Numbered from the stretch's first letter, positions 43,171 through 52,226 are shown. The stretch is 64,000 bases of DNA from a virus (IMGVR_UViG_3300046514_000337:1-64000), one strand, 5' to 3'. The notes: generated by a model from the sequence alone, not told the origin. Made by a program: numbers and translations.

Positions 43171-44555
43171 CAGCAGTGCGTCACGATGCCGCCGACGCTG
43201 GCGAAGCTGATGGTCGGGGCACCAGAGCACGACACGCCGGCGGTTGCCCCGGAACTAAAGACGCCGGTTGCGGAAATCGCGGCCTTCGTCACGCCGGCCA
43301 CCTGGTAGAGCAGCGACGTGCTGCCGGTGTCGTAAAGCAGCGTATTCCGCGCCGCTGGGGATAGCGTTGTGTCGTCGCCGTTGAACTCGATTGCCTGCCC
43401 CGCGTCCATATTCAAACCAAACACCGGGGCACTTGAGCCCGTCGGCGCAATCGCACCACGCGCATCGTAGGCACTATAAGTCTGCGTGCTTTTTGCGAAC
43501 CCGAAAGCGCTTCCGAAATTAGTATGATCGTCGTGAGTGATGCTGCCAGCGGGATCAGTCGTCGAAAGCCAAACTCCTAGGCCGATCTGGGTCTGAGTAG
43601 TGTCTGTGGTAATTTGCCGAATGCCCGCCAGATGTATCCCGCTGCGGATACCCGCGCCGCCAATCCAGGAAGGGTTGGTGGCATCGTCGGCCTTGTTGGT
43701 GCTCACATCTAATTCCAAGGCGTTAAGTAATGCGTTCCCGGTCGAAGACGTTACATCAGTCAGATCAAGAGCCGACGAAATACTGCCCTTGATCCACGCA
43801 TTCGATCCGACGTTGCGGATGCCTGTAAAAAAACCACCGAGGCAAAACCCCGAGACCGTCGAATTGCTCGTGCATTTCCCGACGATGTTCCACTCATTGC
43901 TGCCATCAGTGGCTGCAGCAGTGGTTTCGACGCCAAGCGCCCGCACGATATTGGCGAGTGTACCGCCGCCAGTGGTAACGCGCAGAATACGGAACGCCGA
44001 GTAGTCTGCCGGTTGCGCCGCGTTCATGTTGAAGATCAGGCCGCCGCCCGTGGGAAGAAACAGCCCCGGCAGGCCGCCGACCGTGGTGAGTGGCCCTAGC
44101 GCCTTCCCAATCGCCGTGCCAAACCCGGTGATCGTCGTGCCAGCGACCGTCAAATTCCCGGTGCTCGAAAGCGTCGTGAATGCGCCAGCACCCGGCGTTA
44201 CCCCACCGATCGCTGCGCCATCAATGGTGCCGCCAGTGAACGCAACCCCTCCGCTCAAAAGGGTGGCGAACGTCCCGGTAGTGGCACCGAGCGTCGTGAA
44301 CAGCCCCGTGTTTGGTATCACGTTGCCAATCGGAGGCGGCGTGCTCCATGGAACCGCCCCACCCCCCACCGCCGCCTGGATCTGCGAAATCGTGAATTTG
44401 ACGGTGTTGCCGCTCTGGCCACCAAGCACAAGGTCGTTGGCGCCTGGCGTCGTGCCGGCGGTGCAACTGTAGGGGAGGACGCCAGTGCAGCTTGCCTGGG
44501 CAGCCAGCGGGCTGGCGAAGGCGGCGGCGAGGCCGAGCCAGAAGAGCGGTTTCAT
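43170..44555 (-). CDS. exported tail-fibre-like repeat protein, 461 aa
   Basis: A signal peptide (MKPLFWLGLAAAFASPLAAQ) is followed by repeats of the fibre type (GATTGTFATLLSGG, IGGVTPGAGAFTTLSSTG) seen in prophage side fibres. The C-terminus is beta-rich with AGVSCSGAPTISFASVGGIV. A signal peptide on a fibre-type protein is unexpected. The ATG at 44555 follows the upstream stop by one base; an ATG at 44567 would add four residues. Confidence 0.6.
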   Translation of the reverse strand: MKPLFWLGLAAAFASPLAAQASCTGVLPYSCTAGTTPGANDLVLGGQSGNTVKFTISQIQAAVGGGAVPWSTPPPIGNVIPNTGLFTTLGATTGTFATLLSGGVAFTGGTIDGAAIGGVTPGAGAFTTLSSTGNLTVAGTTITGFGTAIGKALGPLTTVGGLPGLFLPTGGGLIFNMNAAQPADYSAFRILRVTTGGGTLANIVRALGVETTAAATDGSNEWNIVGKCTSNSTVSGFCLGGFFTGIRNVGSNAWIKGSISSALDLTDVTSSTGNALLNALELDVSTNKADDATNPSWIGGAGIRSGIHLAGIRQITTDTTQTQIGLGVWLSTTDPAGSITHDDHTNFGSAFGFAKSTQTYSAYDARGAIAPTGSSAPVFGLNMDAGQAIEFNGDDTTLSPAARNTLLYDTGSTSLLYQVAGVTKAAISATGVFSSGATAGVSCSGAPTISFASVGGIVTHC

Positions 44556-44556
44556 G

Positions 44557-45321
44557 TTAGCGATCATAATAACTGGCCAAGCCGGGGGCAATGTAGATGG
44601 ACACAACCTCCCTTTCCGCGATCCGCGCTCGCTGGTAGCTTGCAGCGGCCTTTGCTGTCAGCGCGGCGGACATTTCCGGCGCATAGGTGTAGGAAAGCTC
44701 GACCGCCAGCGCGTCTACGTAGGCCATCAACCAACGAGCGGGTATCGCTACCTGTGTGCCACCTGCCAGCGTTGCATCCTGCGACTTTTTAAACCGCCAG
44801 TAGAAAAGAACGTATGGTCCATTCCGGTCCGGCACGGGATAGAGATGGATGACAGGCGATATGAGCCGGTCAAACCAATAAGTTGTGGTAGGAGCCTGCA
44901 AGAACGGGTTCGGGTATGACGCAAACTCGCTACGCCCAACCGGAAAGATCACCCGATTGTTTGCGAACTGCGTGCTGCCGTTCGCCATCAGCGCGCCGCT
45001 CTCGTCCACCAGCGGAACGCCTACATTGTCCGTCAGAAAGCCGGATGCCTGGGTCTGCACATAGGCATCGGCAACCATGATCGTATCCGGCGGGCACTGC
45101 ACAATCTGCTGCCCCTGAGCCAGCGGGGCCGTTTGCAGGTCCACATCCCACAGCAGGGGCTGGTCAGTACTCCAATCGCTAAGTATCAGGTTTGCCGCCA
45201 TATAGGCGTCGGCCAGATGCTCCTGAAGGACGGCAGTGCGGCGCACCTTCACGCGGCCAAGCGCGTAAACCGCGAGGCCGCCGAGCGCCGGATTGAAGGT
45301 GGTGGTGCCGGTGGTAGTGAT
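44557..45321 (-). CDS. tail adaptor-like protein, probable ATC start
   Basis: The first standard start is GTG at 45252 (231 aa). The frame continues upstream 23 codons to an ATC at 45321, with a perfect AGGAGG (45328-45333) 6 nt before it. The added residues (TTTGTTTFNPALGGLAVYAL) match the N-terminus of the TATFN...L...A..RCG family of phage adaptors, followed by MAANLILSDWSTDQPLLWDV. So ATC is the likely start codon. An in-frame TAG lies just upstream. The protein probably joins portal and tail. Confidence 0.65.
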   Translation of the reverse strand: MTTTGTTTFNPALGGLAVYALGRVKVRRTAVLQEHLADAYMAANLILSDWSTDQPLLWDVDLQTAPLAQGQQIVQCPPDTIMVADAYVQTQASGFLTDNVGVPLVDESGALMANGSTQFANNRVIFPVGRSEFASYPNPFLQAPTTTYWFDRLISPVIHLYPVPDRNGPYVLFYWRFKKSQDATLAGGTQVAIPARWLMAYVDALAVELSYTYAPEMSAALTAKAAASYQRARIAEREVVSIYIAPGLASYYDR

Positions 45322-45376
45322 GGCGCGCCTCCTGCCCGCAGACTAGAGCCGGGCGGCGGGCTCCGCCAGTGTTACC

Positions 45377-45715
45377 TCAGCGGGACGACATCCCCTGGAT
45401 CGTGCGGAACGTGATGCTGCCGCCCGACGGGCCGGTGGTGACGTTGATCCGCAGGAACTGGATCGGCTCGGTGATGAGGCCGTTGGCGTTGCCTGTGGCC
45501 GCCGTCACCACGTCGGTCCATACCGGAGCCGCCACCGTATTCACGTCATCGAAGGTCTGCTGCACGCTGAAGGTGCCCGTAACCGCCGTGCCCAAATTCT
45601 CAACGCTCCAGGAAAGCCCGAACGGAGTCTGCATCCAATCGCAGTTGTAGGGCGCCTGGGCCCCTGCCGGCGAGCCGGTCCCCACGTTCGCCACGGTTTG
45701 CACGCGGAGAGCCAT
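45377..45715 (-). CDS. beta-rich structural protein, 112 aa
   Basis: MALRVQTVANVGTGSPAGAQ, then strands (GLSWSVENLGTAVTGTFSVQ) and LRINVTTGPSGGSITFRTIQ. Compact beta-sandwich-like protein between adaptor and head genes, probably a virion component. Overlaps the preceding stop by one base. Confidence 0.55.
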   Translation of the reverse strand: MALRVQTVANVGTGSPAGAQAPYNCDWMQTPFGLSWSVENLGTAVTGTFSVQQTFDDVNTVAAPVWTDVVTAATGNANGLITEPIQFLRINVTTGPSGGSITFRTIQGMSSR

Positions 45716-46485
45716 CAGGAGCCTCGCCCGATGTCAGGATACTTCGCATGAACCTTCGCGCGCACGGTCGCCTTCTGCGCCGGAGAGCCGTGCTGCGATA
45801 CCCGCGCGAGGGCGTTTCTGGCGTGAGAGGCATCTGGGATCGGATACGAGCCAGACCCAGCCCCCTTCGGTCCCGCGCCCTTGCCTGGCAGCGCGAAATC
45901 GCTCTTGGGGAGATGCTGACGCTCGGAGGCAGTCAGACGCCCCCCGCCAGCCAGCTTGATCGGCTTGTGCTCGCCGCCGTGCTCCGCCGTCTCATGCTGG
46001 CGGATCGCGCTACGGATCATCGAGGCATCGGCTGCCCGGTCGTCGTGTGTTTCACGTGAAACACTCCCGCCGCGCGCCCGGTTATGCACCGCCGGCAGCG
46101 CGCCAGGCTCGTCGATCGTCGGACGCGCGGGCTGGTCATGCGCAGCGGCGTTGAACCGCTCCTTGATCGAGCCGCCAGCCGCGCGTTGCCGATAGCGATC
46201 AATGTTGTGCTGGGCAGCATCGCCTATGCGGTGCGAGTCCTCGATCAGTCCAGAAACAGCACCGAGCGAATCGCTCGGGCCGACATTTGACGCAGTTGGA
46301 CCTGGATATGGCTCGCCGCTTGGCCACGCCTTGCCGCGCGAGTAGATGTCGTCATTGGCCGAACCGCCCGTCGCCCGCTTCTTCGCCGGAGCACGATCCA
46401 GCCGCCGCTTTGCGCCCTGGCCCTCTACCGAGCCGCCAAAGGCACGCCGCAACCGCTTCGCGTAGAGCTTCTCATGCGGCTGCAT
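45715..46485 (-). CDS. virion-region protein with repeated Gly-Gly motifs, 256 aa
   Basis: Basic N-terminus (MQPHEKLYAKRLRRAFGGSV). Repeated short motifs: KRATGGS, QRAAGGS, NRARGGS, LAGGGRL. The C-terminus (KSDFALPGKG ... SYPIPDASHARNALARVSQH) is a small helical module typical of phage/prophage proteins with ALP-SYPI-HARNALARV. The codons of GSVSRET carry a perfect parS site (46048-46063). Function unknown; perhaps a scaffold- or DNA-associated protein. Confidence 0.55.
   Translation of the reverse strand: MQPHEKLYAKRLRRAFGGSVEGQGAKRRLDRAPAKKRATGGSANDDIYSRGKAWPSGEPYPGPTASNVGPSDSLGAVSGLIEDSHRIGDAAQHNIDRYRQRAAGGSIKERFNAAAHDQPARPTIDEPGALPAVHNRARGGSVSRETHDDRAADASMIRSAIRQHETAEHGGEHKPIKLAGGGRLTASERQHLPKSDFALPGKGAGPKGAGSGSYPIPDASHARNALARVSQHGSPAQKATVRAKVHAKYPDIGRGS
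46048..46063. other. parS: perfect parS site 1 (ParB-binding sequence)
   Basis: TGTTTCACGTGAAACA, the 16-bp consensus of chromosomal parS, inside the coding sequence of the 256-aa gene (VSRET in frame). One more flanking base pair (G...C) extends the palindrome. Chance occurrence of an exact 16-mer in 64 kb is about 1 in 70,000. Confidence 0.9.
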
Positions 46486-46648
46486 CTAGGCTCTCGCTCG
46501 TCGCGTCACATTGGAGCTGCACGCACGCCTCCAATGAGGCTGGGTGCCTAACTATGGCGGCGCTGTCTGGCAACAGGATATAACTGCCATCGTCCGACAG
46601 TTCCCCGCGCTCATCTTCCCAGTGTAGTCGCCGCTCGATAACCACCAC
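46472..46648 (-). CDS. 58-aa hypothetical protein
   Basis: GTG at 46648 behind GAGG, filling the space between two genes and overlapping the next start by 14 bp. Sequence begins MVVIERRLHWEDERGELSDD, then GSYILLPDSAAIVRHPASLE, an acidic alpha-beta protein. The exact fit between neighbours (10 bp after the upstream stop) supports it. Confidence 0.5.
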   Translation of the reverse strand: MVVIERRLHWEDERGELSDDGSYILLPDSAAIVRHPASLEACVQLQCDATSESLDAAA

Positions 46649-46658
46649 GCCACCGACC

Positions 46659-47099
46659 TCAGTCGTCCCGCTTGTCGGTCGAGGTCTGCAGCGAAGCCCC
46701 CGACGGCGCCGTCAGCCGGGCAGCCGACGTCATGGGCGACGTGTCCGCACCAATCCCGCCGCCACGCTTGCGCCCTGGCACGCGGTCCATCCTGTGATGC
46801 CGCGGGGCCTTTCCATCAACGTGCATCGGCATCGAGCCATGATGCACACCGCCGCCGCGCTTCAGTGCGATCGGGCCGCCTTGCTGCAGCACAATCGGGC
46901 CGCCTTGGGCGCGCTTGTGATGCTTCGCCCGGCCGCCGTGCTTGTGGCCGCCGTACCCGCCGGCCATGGCGTCCTTCTCGGTCTTCGACCCGACCGCGTT
47001 GTACTTCTGCGATCCGCGGCCTTCCTTCTCGTCCTCGGCCAGCTCCTCCATGCGCGACTCCTCAGCACCGCCGCCAGAAGCCCTCTTGTGGTGTGCCAT
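46659..47099 (-). CDS. Gly-Gly motif protein, His/Lys-rich, 146 aa
   Basis: MAHHKRASGGGAEESRMEEL from an ATG behind GGAGG. Motifs recur: KRASGGG, HGGRAKHHKRAQGG, LQQGGPIALKRGGG, GRKRGGG. Rich in His and Lys, low complexity, probably unstructured. May bind nucleic acid or capsid; no family. Confidence 0.5.
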   Translation of the reverse strand: MAHHKRASGGGAEESRMEELAEDEKEGRGSQKYNAVGSKTEKDAMAGGYGGHKHGGRAKHHKRAQGGPIVLQQGGPIALKRGGGVHHGSMPMHVDGKAPRHHRMDRVPGRKRGGGIGADTSPMTSAARLTAPSGASLQTSTDKRDD

Positions 47100-47114
47100 C
47101 AACTGGCCTCCTTA

Positions 47115-48386
47115 TTAAAACTGCGCGTTGCCCATGAGCGAGGTCGCGCTCACGGCATTCGCCAAGATCATCTCCGACAGCGAGTTCCGCACGCCCATCG
47201 AAAGAATGACGCCCGTGAATGCCGTGCCTGAGTGGGATCCGTTCGAGGCGGTCGAGCCGATGCCTCCGCCGAGGCCGCCGATCGCCGATGTCTGGATCGT
47301 GCCGCGCACATCAGCCGTCGTGGCCGTGCTCGCCGTGCCGGAGGCCAGACCTGCAGTGAAGCCCGTGGCAGCCACGTTCATGCCAGCGTTCCACCAAACC
47401 TCGGTGTTCTCGATCTGCGCCGCCCTCGTCGCGAAGCCGAATACATCCGATGTGCCCACCGCATAGGTGTAAGTAGCATCAGTGAAGGCCGGTGTCACTG
47501 ACGCAATGTACTTGAACGCCTTGATGCCATAGGTCGTGACCGATGTGCCCGGCACGCTCGTGATCGTCTCCGTCATGGCCTGGCCGTAGACGTCGTAGCC
47601 CTTGACGGTAAGCGCGCCGCCAGCGCCCAGCGCGTTGTTGCAGGTGATGACCACGCCCCGCGCAATCGCCTGCCGCGGATCGAGGAACAGCCCGGGCCCC
47701 GAGGCAAAGTAAGGAGCCGCCGCCGTAGGCACGCCTGCCGAGCCGCCTTCGATCGGCTGCCAGATATTGCCCGTGCCAACCCGTGCGCCGCCTGTCGCCG
47801 CCGAAAACGGCGCCGTGCTCGTCATCACCGCTACCGTCGCCGAGGTGATGCTCTGCACCGTCGTCATCCACGGCGTGGTGGTCGTCGCGATGGCCGCAAA
47901 CACCAGCGGCATGCCGGGCACCAGCACCGACGTATCCGCAAATGTCACGTTGGCCGAGCCACTCACCAGCGTGGCCAGCCCAAACCCGAAGTCGAGGCAC
48001 AGCGCCGGCGTGACGATCGTCTGACCGCCGTATCCGTTGCCCGTTGCCGATATCGGCGAAATCGGGATGTTCGCCACCGCGCCGAAGGACGGCACCGCCA
48101 GCGTCATCGCTACGCCGCTCGCCACCGTATGCGCAGCCGCAATATTTGTGGTGAGGTGCGCCGCTGGCGTTCCAACCGCCGAGCGGTAAAGCGCGGCATT
48201 GAACAGCGCCGGAGCAATGCCCTTAAAGCCCCCCGCGCGTTCCTTGTCGAAGATAAACCGCGGATCGGGCACGCCGTAGCCGTGGTAGAACATCGACGGG
48301 CCGAGACCCTGCTCGCCGCCCGCGACGCCGCCCGCAGAGAGCGAGCCGTAGGCAACGAACGGGCCTTGACCACCTGTCATTGCCAT
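47115..48386 (-). CDS. virion protein adjacent to the major capsid gene, 423 aa
   Basis: Beta-rich Ala/Gly/Thr protein (FGFGLATLVSGSANVTFADT, VLVPGMPLVFAAIATTTTPW). Helical N-terminal part (AGGFKGIAPALFNAALYRSA). Size and position directly downstream of the capsid gene suggest a head decoration, fibre or cement protein. ATG behind GGAG. Confidence 0.55.
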   Translation of the reverse strand: MAMTGGQGPFVAYGSLSAGGVAGGEQGLGPSMFYHGYGVPDPRFIFDKERAGGFKGIAPALFNAALYRSAVGTPAAHLTTNIAAAHTVASGVAMTLAVPSFGAVANIPISPISATGNGYGGQTIVTPALCLDFGFGLATLVSGSANVTFADTSVLVPGMPLVFAAIATTTTPWMTTVQSITSATVAVMTSTAPFSAATGGARVGTGNIWQPIEGGSAGVPTAAAPYFASGPGLFLDPRQAIARGVVITCNNALGAGGALTVKGYDVYGQAMTETITSVPGTSVTTYGIKAFKYIASVTPAFTDATYTYAVGTSDVFGFATRAAQIENTEVWWNAGMNVAATGFTAGLASGTASTATTADVRGTIQTSAIGGLGGGIGSTASNGSHSGTAFTGVILSMGVRNSLSEMILANAVSATSLMGNAQF

Positions 48387-48435
48387 TTCAGGCGCTCCTT
48401 AGTTGGCAGGTCATGCTATTTCTTCCCCACCACGG

Positions 48436-49350
48436 TCAAGATGTGGGGAACGTGCCCCAAATACCTCTTGGGTTTTTATACCCAGCAAAGTACCTTTCGT
48501 AGCCTTTCACTAATAGGTTATCAGTCGAGTCATCCACCCACATGGACATCTCGAACTCCTGCCGCTGCAGGTAGAGCAGCCCGTCGTAGTTCGTCTGCAC
48601 GAACCAGGCGAAGTTCGACGTGAAGAAGTCCATGACCTCGTAGCCGTCGGGGAGCGAGCCGGTGGCGCGCATGGCGTTGGCATCGTTGTCCGCGGTGCCG
48701 GGGCGCAGCGTCGTGTGCCACAGGCGCGCGGCGACCCACTCGTTGTAGGGATGCACGAGCAGCCGGCGCCCCCGCCAGAAGCCCTTCAGGCCCGCTTGAT
48801 CGCGGAACAGCGTGCGGATCGAGGTGAGTGCGGTGAGGAGCGCCGCTTCGTTCAGGTCGAGTTGCGCGCTCGACGGCGTGTTCGCCCAGGTGCCATAGTC
48901 GTAGGGATGCGACGCGGAGCACATGGCCACGCCGTCCCCCTGGACCGCACCATTATAGACATTGGCGGTGTTCAGGACGTTGGCAGCCTGGATTTCCTTG
49001 TACTGCGCGAAGCTCTCGTGCAAGCCAAGGTTGGAGGCCGGGAACTCCGCTTCATACAGGTTGTCGTCGATCGCCTTGCGGGTGATGGCGTAGCCCAGCC
49101 CCACCTCGAAGTGCTCGTGGTTATAGATGAAGCGCTCGCCGGCGTTGTTGTCCATGTAGGTCGCGGCGCCCTCGGTCTTGAGAGCAGCGAGACCCATGTA
49201 GCGGTTCTCGGCGGTGCGCTCGATGCCGAGGTTCGACTTGCCTTGCCAGAAGATTTTGCTCCACTGAGTCGGGATCTGCTCGTATTTGCCTTCGATGCCG
49301 CGGAGGCCGGGGCGGGTGAGGTCGTAGATGGAGGCGACTGAAATGGCCAT
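48436..49350 (-). CDS. major capsid protein, 304 aa
   Basis: MAISVASIYDLTRPGLRGIE from an ATG behind GGAGG. The sequence includes NAGERFIYNHEHFEVGLGYA and the domain YFAGYKNPRGIWGTF at the end. Pattern of helices and strands fits an HK97-fold coat protein of about 300 residues: E-loop and spine helix N-terminal, P- and A-domain after. Flanked by scaffold-type genes upstream and a decoration-type gene, in the expected order. No signature peptide is decisive. Confidence 0.7.
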   Translation of the reverse strand: MAISVASIYDLTRPGLRGIEGKYEQIPTQWSKIFWQGKSNLGIERTAENRYMGLAALKTEGAATYMDNNAGERFIYNHEHFEVGLGYAITRKAIDDNLYEAEFPASNLGLHESFAQYKEIQAANVLNTANVYNGAVQGDGVAMCSASHPYDYGTWANTPSSAQLDLNEAALLTALTSIRTLFRDQAGLKGFWRGRRLLVHPYNEWVAARLWHTTLRPGTADNDANAMRATGSLPDGYEVMDFFTSNFAWFVQTNYDGLLYLQRQEFEMSMWVDDSTDNLLVKGYERYFAGYKNPRGIWGTFPTS

Positions 49351-49362
49351 TGCTTCGCCTCC

Positions 49363-50007
49363 TTATGCGACTGCTGTGACGGTGCGGGTTTCGGCGAAGT
49401 TGAACATCACCACCACCCAGTTGTAGGCGGTCGTGTCGTCCACACCCGGAGAGCCCACCTCGAGGAAGTCACTGGCAAGGCCAACGATGCGGAAGGGCAG
49501 CGTCGTGCCCGCCGAAGCGACCGCCGTGAAAAGATCGATGTAGCAGGACGACTGCCCGGTCGTGGTGTTGCCGACGTTCGAGGCGCCCGTGTAGTTGATG
49601 TCCACGGTATTGCCGACGTTGGCGATCGTGGCTGGGCTGACGGTGCCGCTCGAGGCCCCGGTCTGCGCGAGAAACCGCGCGTTGGGGTTCGTGAAGATAT
49701 TGGCCGGGAACGGGTTGGCGAGGGCGTCGCTCGTGCCCGGCCAGAACTTCGACATCACCGGGATTTTCCCGGCGATGGAGTAGTATTCGCAGTCCCAGAA
49801 GACGCCGGCCGCCTGGGCGCTTGAGCCCGCCGCCATCTGGCGGATGTAGCCGGCCTCCGTGGAGGTGCCCGTGACGACCGGATCGCCGCGAAAGATCGCG
49901 GTCGTGTCGGTCTTCAGGATTTTCCGGGGATTGAAGCTGAAGTTCGTGACCGTGCCGTCGCCAGACCAGAGCGGCATCAGGCCGAATGGAAGATTGGTGT
50001 TTGCCAC
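49363..50007 (-). CDS. head protein, 214 aa
   Basis: The GTG at 50007 (9 nt after GGAGG) is preferred to a TTG two codons upstream. MANTNLPFGLMPLWSGDGTV start, then beta-rich with TGSSAQAAGVFWDCEYYSIA. Ends 12 bp before the capsid gene. Likely a head decoration or minor head protein; position is the main evidence. Confidence 0.55.
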   Translation of the reverse strand: MANTNLPFGLMPLWSGDGTVTNFSFNPRKILKTDTTAIFRGDPVVTGTSTEAGYIRQMAAGSSAQAAGVFWDCEYYSIAGKIPVMSKFWPGTSDALANPFPANIFTNPNARFLAQTGASSGTVSPATIANVGNTVDINYTGASNVGNTTTGQSSCYIDLFTAVASAGTTLPFRIVGLASDFLEVGSPGVDDTTAYNWVVVMFNFAETRTVTAVA

Positions 50008-50200
50008 GGGCAACAGCCTCCATCGCTCGGAAGCTGGTGGCGGGCTCCGCCTGGGCTACCGATGATGAGGCTTGGTTCCCGGCATGGGAACGGTCGCGGC
50101 CGACGCGGCGGCCAGACCCCTCGAATGCCTCCAGCGCGGAGGCGGCGGGACGTTAGGCGCAAGCGGTGAGACAGGTCAAGCTAATTGTTCTAGAGAAAGC

Positions 50201-50233
50201 GGGGAGGCAGTGGTTCCCGCCGCTGGCCTCCCC
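50201..50233. other. strong hairpin in the gap before the head genes
   Basis: GGGGAGGC (50201-50208) pairs with GCCTCCCC (50226-50233). Inside, AGTGG pairs with CCGCT (one G-U) around loop TTCCCG, giving about 13 bp with one bulge. On the minus strand U-poor sequence follows, so it is not a classical terminator. The gap 50008-50266 holds no gene. Confidence 0.6.
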
Positions 50234-50266
50234 TAAGCCTGCACCCTTATGCAGAAGGATGCAGCT

Positions 50267-50623
50267 ATGAGCGTCGTAGAAATACGCGAAACCACCGTAA
50301 CACAGGATTTATCTGGCGCAATCGTTCAGCTTCGGATTTCCGACGCAAAGCTGCCAGACGACCCTGCCGAAATTCGTCTAACCATTCAGGCGGCAGTTCC
50401 GGCATTCGAACTGCCTTTGCTCGCACAGGTTCAGGGGGATGCGCTAAAGGCAGCATCATCTGTACCACGTGTTGCCGAGGCTTGCGCCCGTCATTTTCCC
50501 TCCGTTACTCTCAGCGCACGTCAAGAGGATTGTTGCTGCGGGCCGGAGTATACACCGGCTATGGCGGTGTTCCTCCGCCTCGGCATGCCGGCGATCAACC
50601 CGGCTTTCGGCAATGTAGTCTAG
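50267..50623 (+). CDS. 118-aa hypothetical protein, rightward island
   Basis: The ATG at 50267 has AAGGA 8 nt upstream. MSVVEIRETTVTQDLSGAIV, LRISDAKLPDDPAEIRLTIQ and PAFELPLLAQVQGDALKAAS look like a real alpha-beta protein. CCC in QEDCCCGPEYTP and a hydrophobic end (VFLRLGMPAINPAFG). Opposite to surrounding late genes. A 67-aa leftward frame (50265-50468) overlaps but lacks a ribosome site. Confidence 0.5.
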   Translation: MSVVEIRETTVTQDLSGAIVQLRISDAKLPDDPAEIRLTIQAAVPAFELPLLAQVQGDALKAASSVPRVAEACARHFPSVTLSARQEDCCCGPEYTPAMAVFLRLGMPAINPAFGNVV

Positions 50624-50679
50624 CCTTTCCGCGCGTGTCCTCTCCACGCCGCCGCAGCGTCTACGCTATACCACGAAAC

Positions 50680-51258
50680 TTACTCAATAGCCATCCCATC
50701 GCTGATCGGCATCCGCGTCACGCGCACGCTCGGCGCGATGCCCGGATGGTTCCGTGGCCCGGTGCCAGACGGTGCCGTCGCCAGCATGGCGTTCGCGTTC
50801 TGCTTCGCCAGCTTCGACTTCAGGTATGCGCCACGATGGCGGTTGTATGCCTCGTTCTCCGGCAGTTCGTAGAGCCGCTGACCCTCAAGTTCGATCGCGC
50901 CCTGATGGCCAGGCGGCATGAACAACCCATCATGCCGTGAGGCCGGCACGGGCCGCCAGCCATTGCGCTCGGCCCGCTGCGCACGGCGGTTCGTGTCCGG
51001 CATGCCGTAGACTTCGGTGCGAAACCACTGGTACACCATGCCGGCGGGGATGATTTCCTCCGGCACCTCGAACTGCAGCGTCTCGTCCTCAAAGCCGCGC
51101 GCGATGATCTCCTCGTCCGTCAGGCGGCGCGATTGCAGACCATGCGGCTGCAGCGGCTCGCTGAGCGGCTTCTGCGCCGCCGTCAGCTCAGCATCCATAA
51201 CGCTGGCGTCGAGACGGAGCGGCTTCTTAGCCGAGGGAGCATCAGCCGAGGTGCTCAT
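50680..51258 (-). CDS. hypothetical virion-region protein, 192 aa
   Basis: MSTSADAPSAKKPLRLDASV from the ATG at 51258. Then a region (GMVYQWFRTEVYGMPDTNRR, then NGWRPVPASRHDGLFMPPGH) resembling a small phage protein family found beside scaffold genes. Overlaps the scaffold stop as ATGA. Structural role inferred. Confidence 0.55.
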   Translation of the reverse strand: MSTSADAPSAKKPLRLDASVMDAELTAAQKPLSEPLQPHGLQSRRLTDEEIIARGFEDETLQFEVPEEIIPAGMVYQWFRTEVYGMPDTNRRAQRAERNGWRPVPASRHDGLFMPPGHQGAIELEGQRLYELPENEAYNRHRGAYLKSKLAKQNANAMLATAPSGTGPRNHPGIAPSVRVTRMPISDGMAIE

Positions 51259-52226
51259 CGTGCGTTCCTCCACGGATTGCCTCTCTTGAAGCCCTCGCTC
51301 CCAGTGGCCTGCTCCATGCGCAACGCCTCAGCCCAGGACTGTGATACGAGCTGCATGTCGGGCACCTGCCGCCCATTCTCCTTCTTCGTAAAGCCCCATA
51401 CCTTCATGGCGTGATCCACGAACTCCTTGGGAATGTGATCTCCTCTCGGGCGCGTTTGGCTGTGGAGAGAAGCCGTCTGCCGTCCGGGCGCGGCCTGCGG
51501 AATCTGGCGCTGGCCACCGTTGGGAGGTGCCGGCTGCTCTGGATTGGTCAACCCTGCTGTCCTTTCGACGAACTGGAAATACTCCGGACTGTTTTGAGTG
51601 AGACCGCTCCCCATCGCGAGAGAATGAGCGCCGACAACACGAGCCTGGAACGCCGGATCGGTGTAGAACAGCGGACGGCCATCGGAGCCTACGTGGCTTC
51701 GTATCCAAGTCGCCGCCCGGGCATCGCGCGTTGCCAGATCGGCTTCAATCGGATCGGCACCATCCTGCGGCTGTTGTTGCCTAGGCTGTTGCGCTGGCTC
51801 GCGAAGCTGCTGATTGCGCCGCGCCTCCATCTCCCGCTTGCCGGCCTCGAGTTGCGTAATCCGCGCTCCCACCTGCCCGGCCTGCACCGACAGATCCGCC
51901 ACCTTCTCGAAATCGCCGGCTTCACCGGCAGCCTTCATCTGCCCCCGGATCAGATCGGCCTGGCGCAACTCGGCATCAAGCGCATTGCTGACTGAGGCGA
52001 AGTCCGATGTCTCCCGCTCCTGCGTGACGGTCTGCAACTGCTCGGTGACGTTGGCGACCTGCGCTTGCGCCGACCGGAGGCTCGCCTGATAGCGCCGTTC
52101 ACGCTCGACGCGATCCGTCTCGAACTGCGCCTTGATCGCATCGATGGACGTAGCGGGGTCGGCGGGATCTGGCTTGTCGTCGATCGGTTCTTGTTCGGGC
52201 GGGGCGGCTTCTGCTGTTTCGCTCAT
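51255..52226 (-). CDS. scaffolding protein, 323 aa
   Basis: Acidic N-terminus (MSETAEAAPPEQEPIDDKPD), then coiled coil (RYQASLRSAQAQVANVTEQL, about 45-145), a Gln-rich linker and a basic C-terminus (GSEGFKRGNPWRNAR), which in other phages contacts the coat. Absent Cys, low complexity and place in front of the capsid gene fit a scaffold of podovirus type. Confidence 0.65.
   Translation of the reverse strand: MSETAEAAPPEQEPIDDKPDPADPATSIDAIKAQFETDRVERERRYQASLRSAQAQVANVTEQLQTVTQERETSDFASVSNALDAELRQADLIRGQMKAAGEAGDFEKVADLSVQAGQVGARITQLEAGKREMEARRNQQLREPAQQPRQQQPQDGADPIEADLATRDARAATWIRSHVGSDGRPLFYTDPAFQARVVGAHSLAMGSGLTQNSPEYFQFVERTAGLTNPEQPAPPNGGQRQIPQAAPGRQTASLHSQTRPRGDHIPKEFVDHAMKVWGFTKKENGRQVPDMQLVSQSWAEALRMEQATGSEGFKRGNPWRNAR

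Noticed and set aside
50265-50468. 67-aa leftward frame overlapping the 118-aa rightward gene
   Set aside because: Protein-like composition but no ribosome site; the rightward frame has AAGGA and is longer. Both cannot be firmly excluded.
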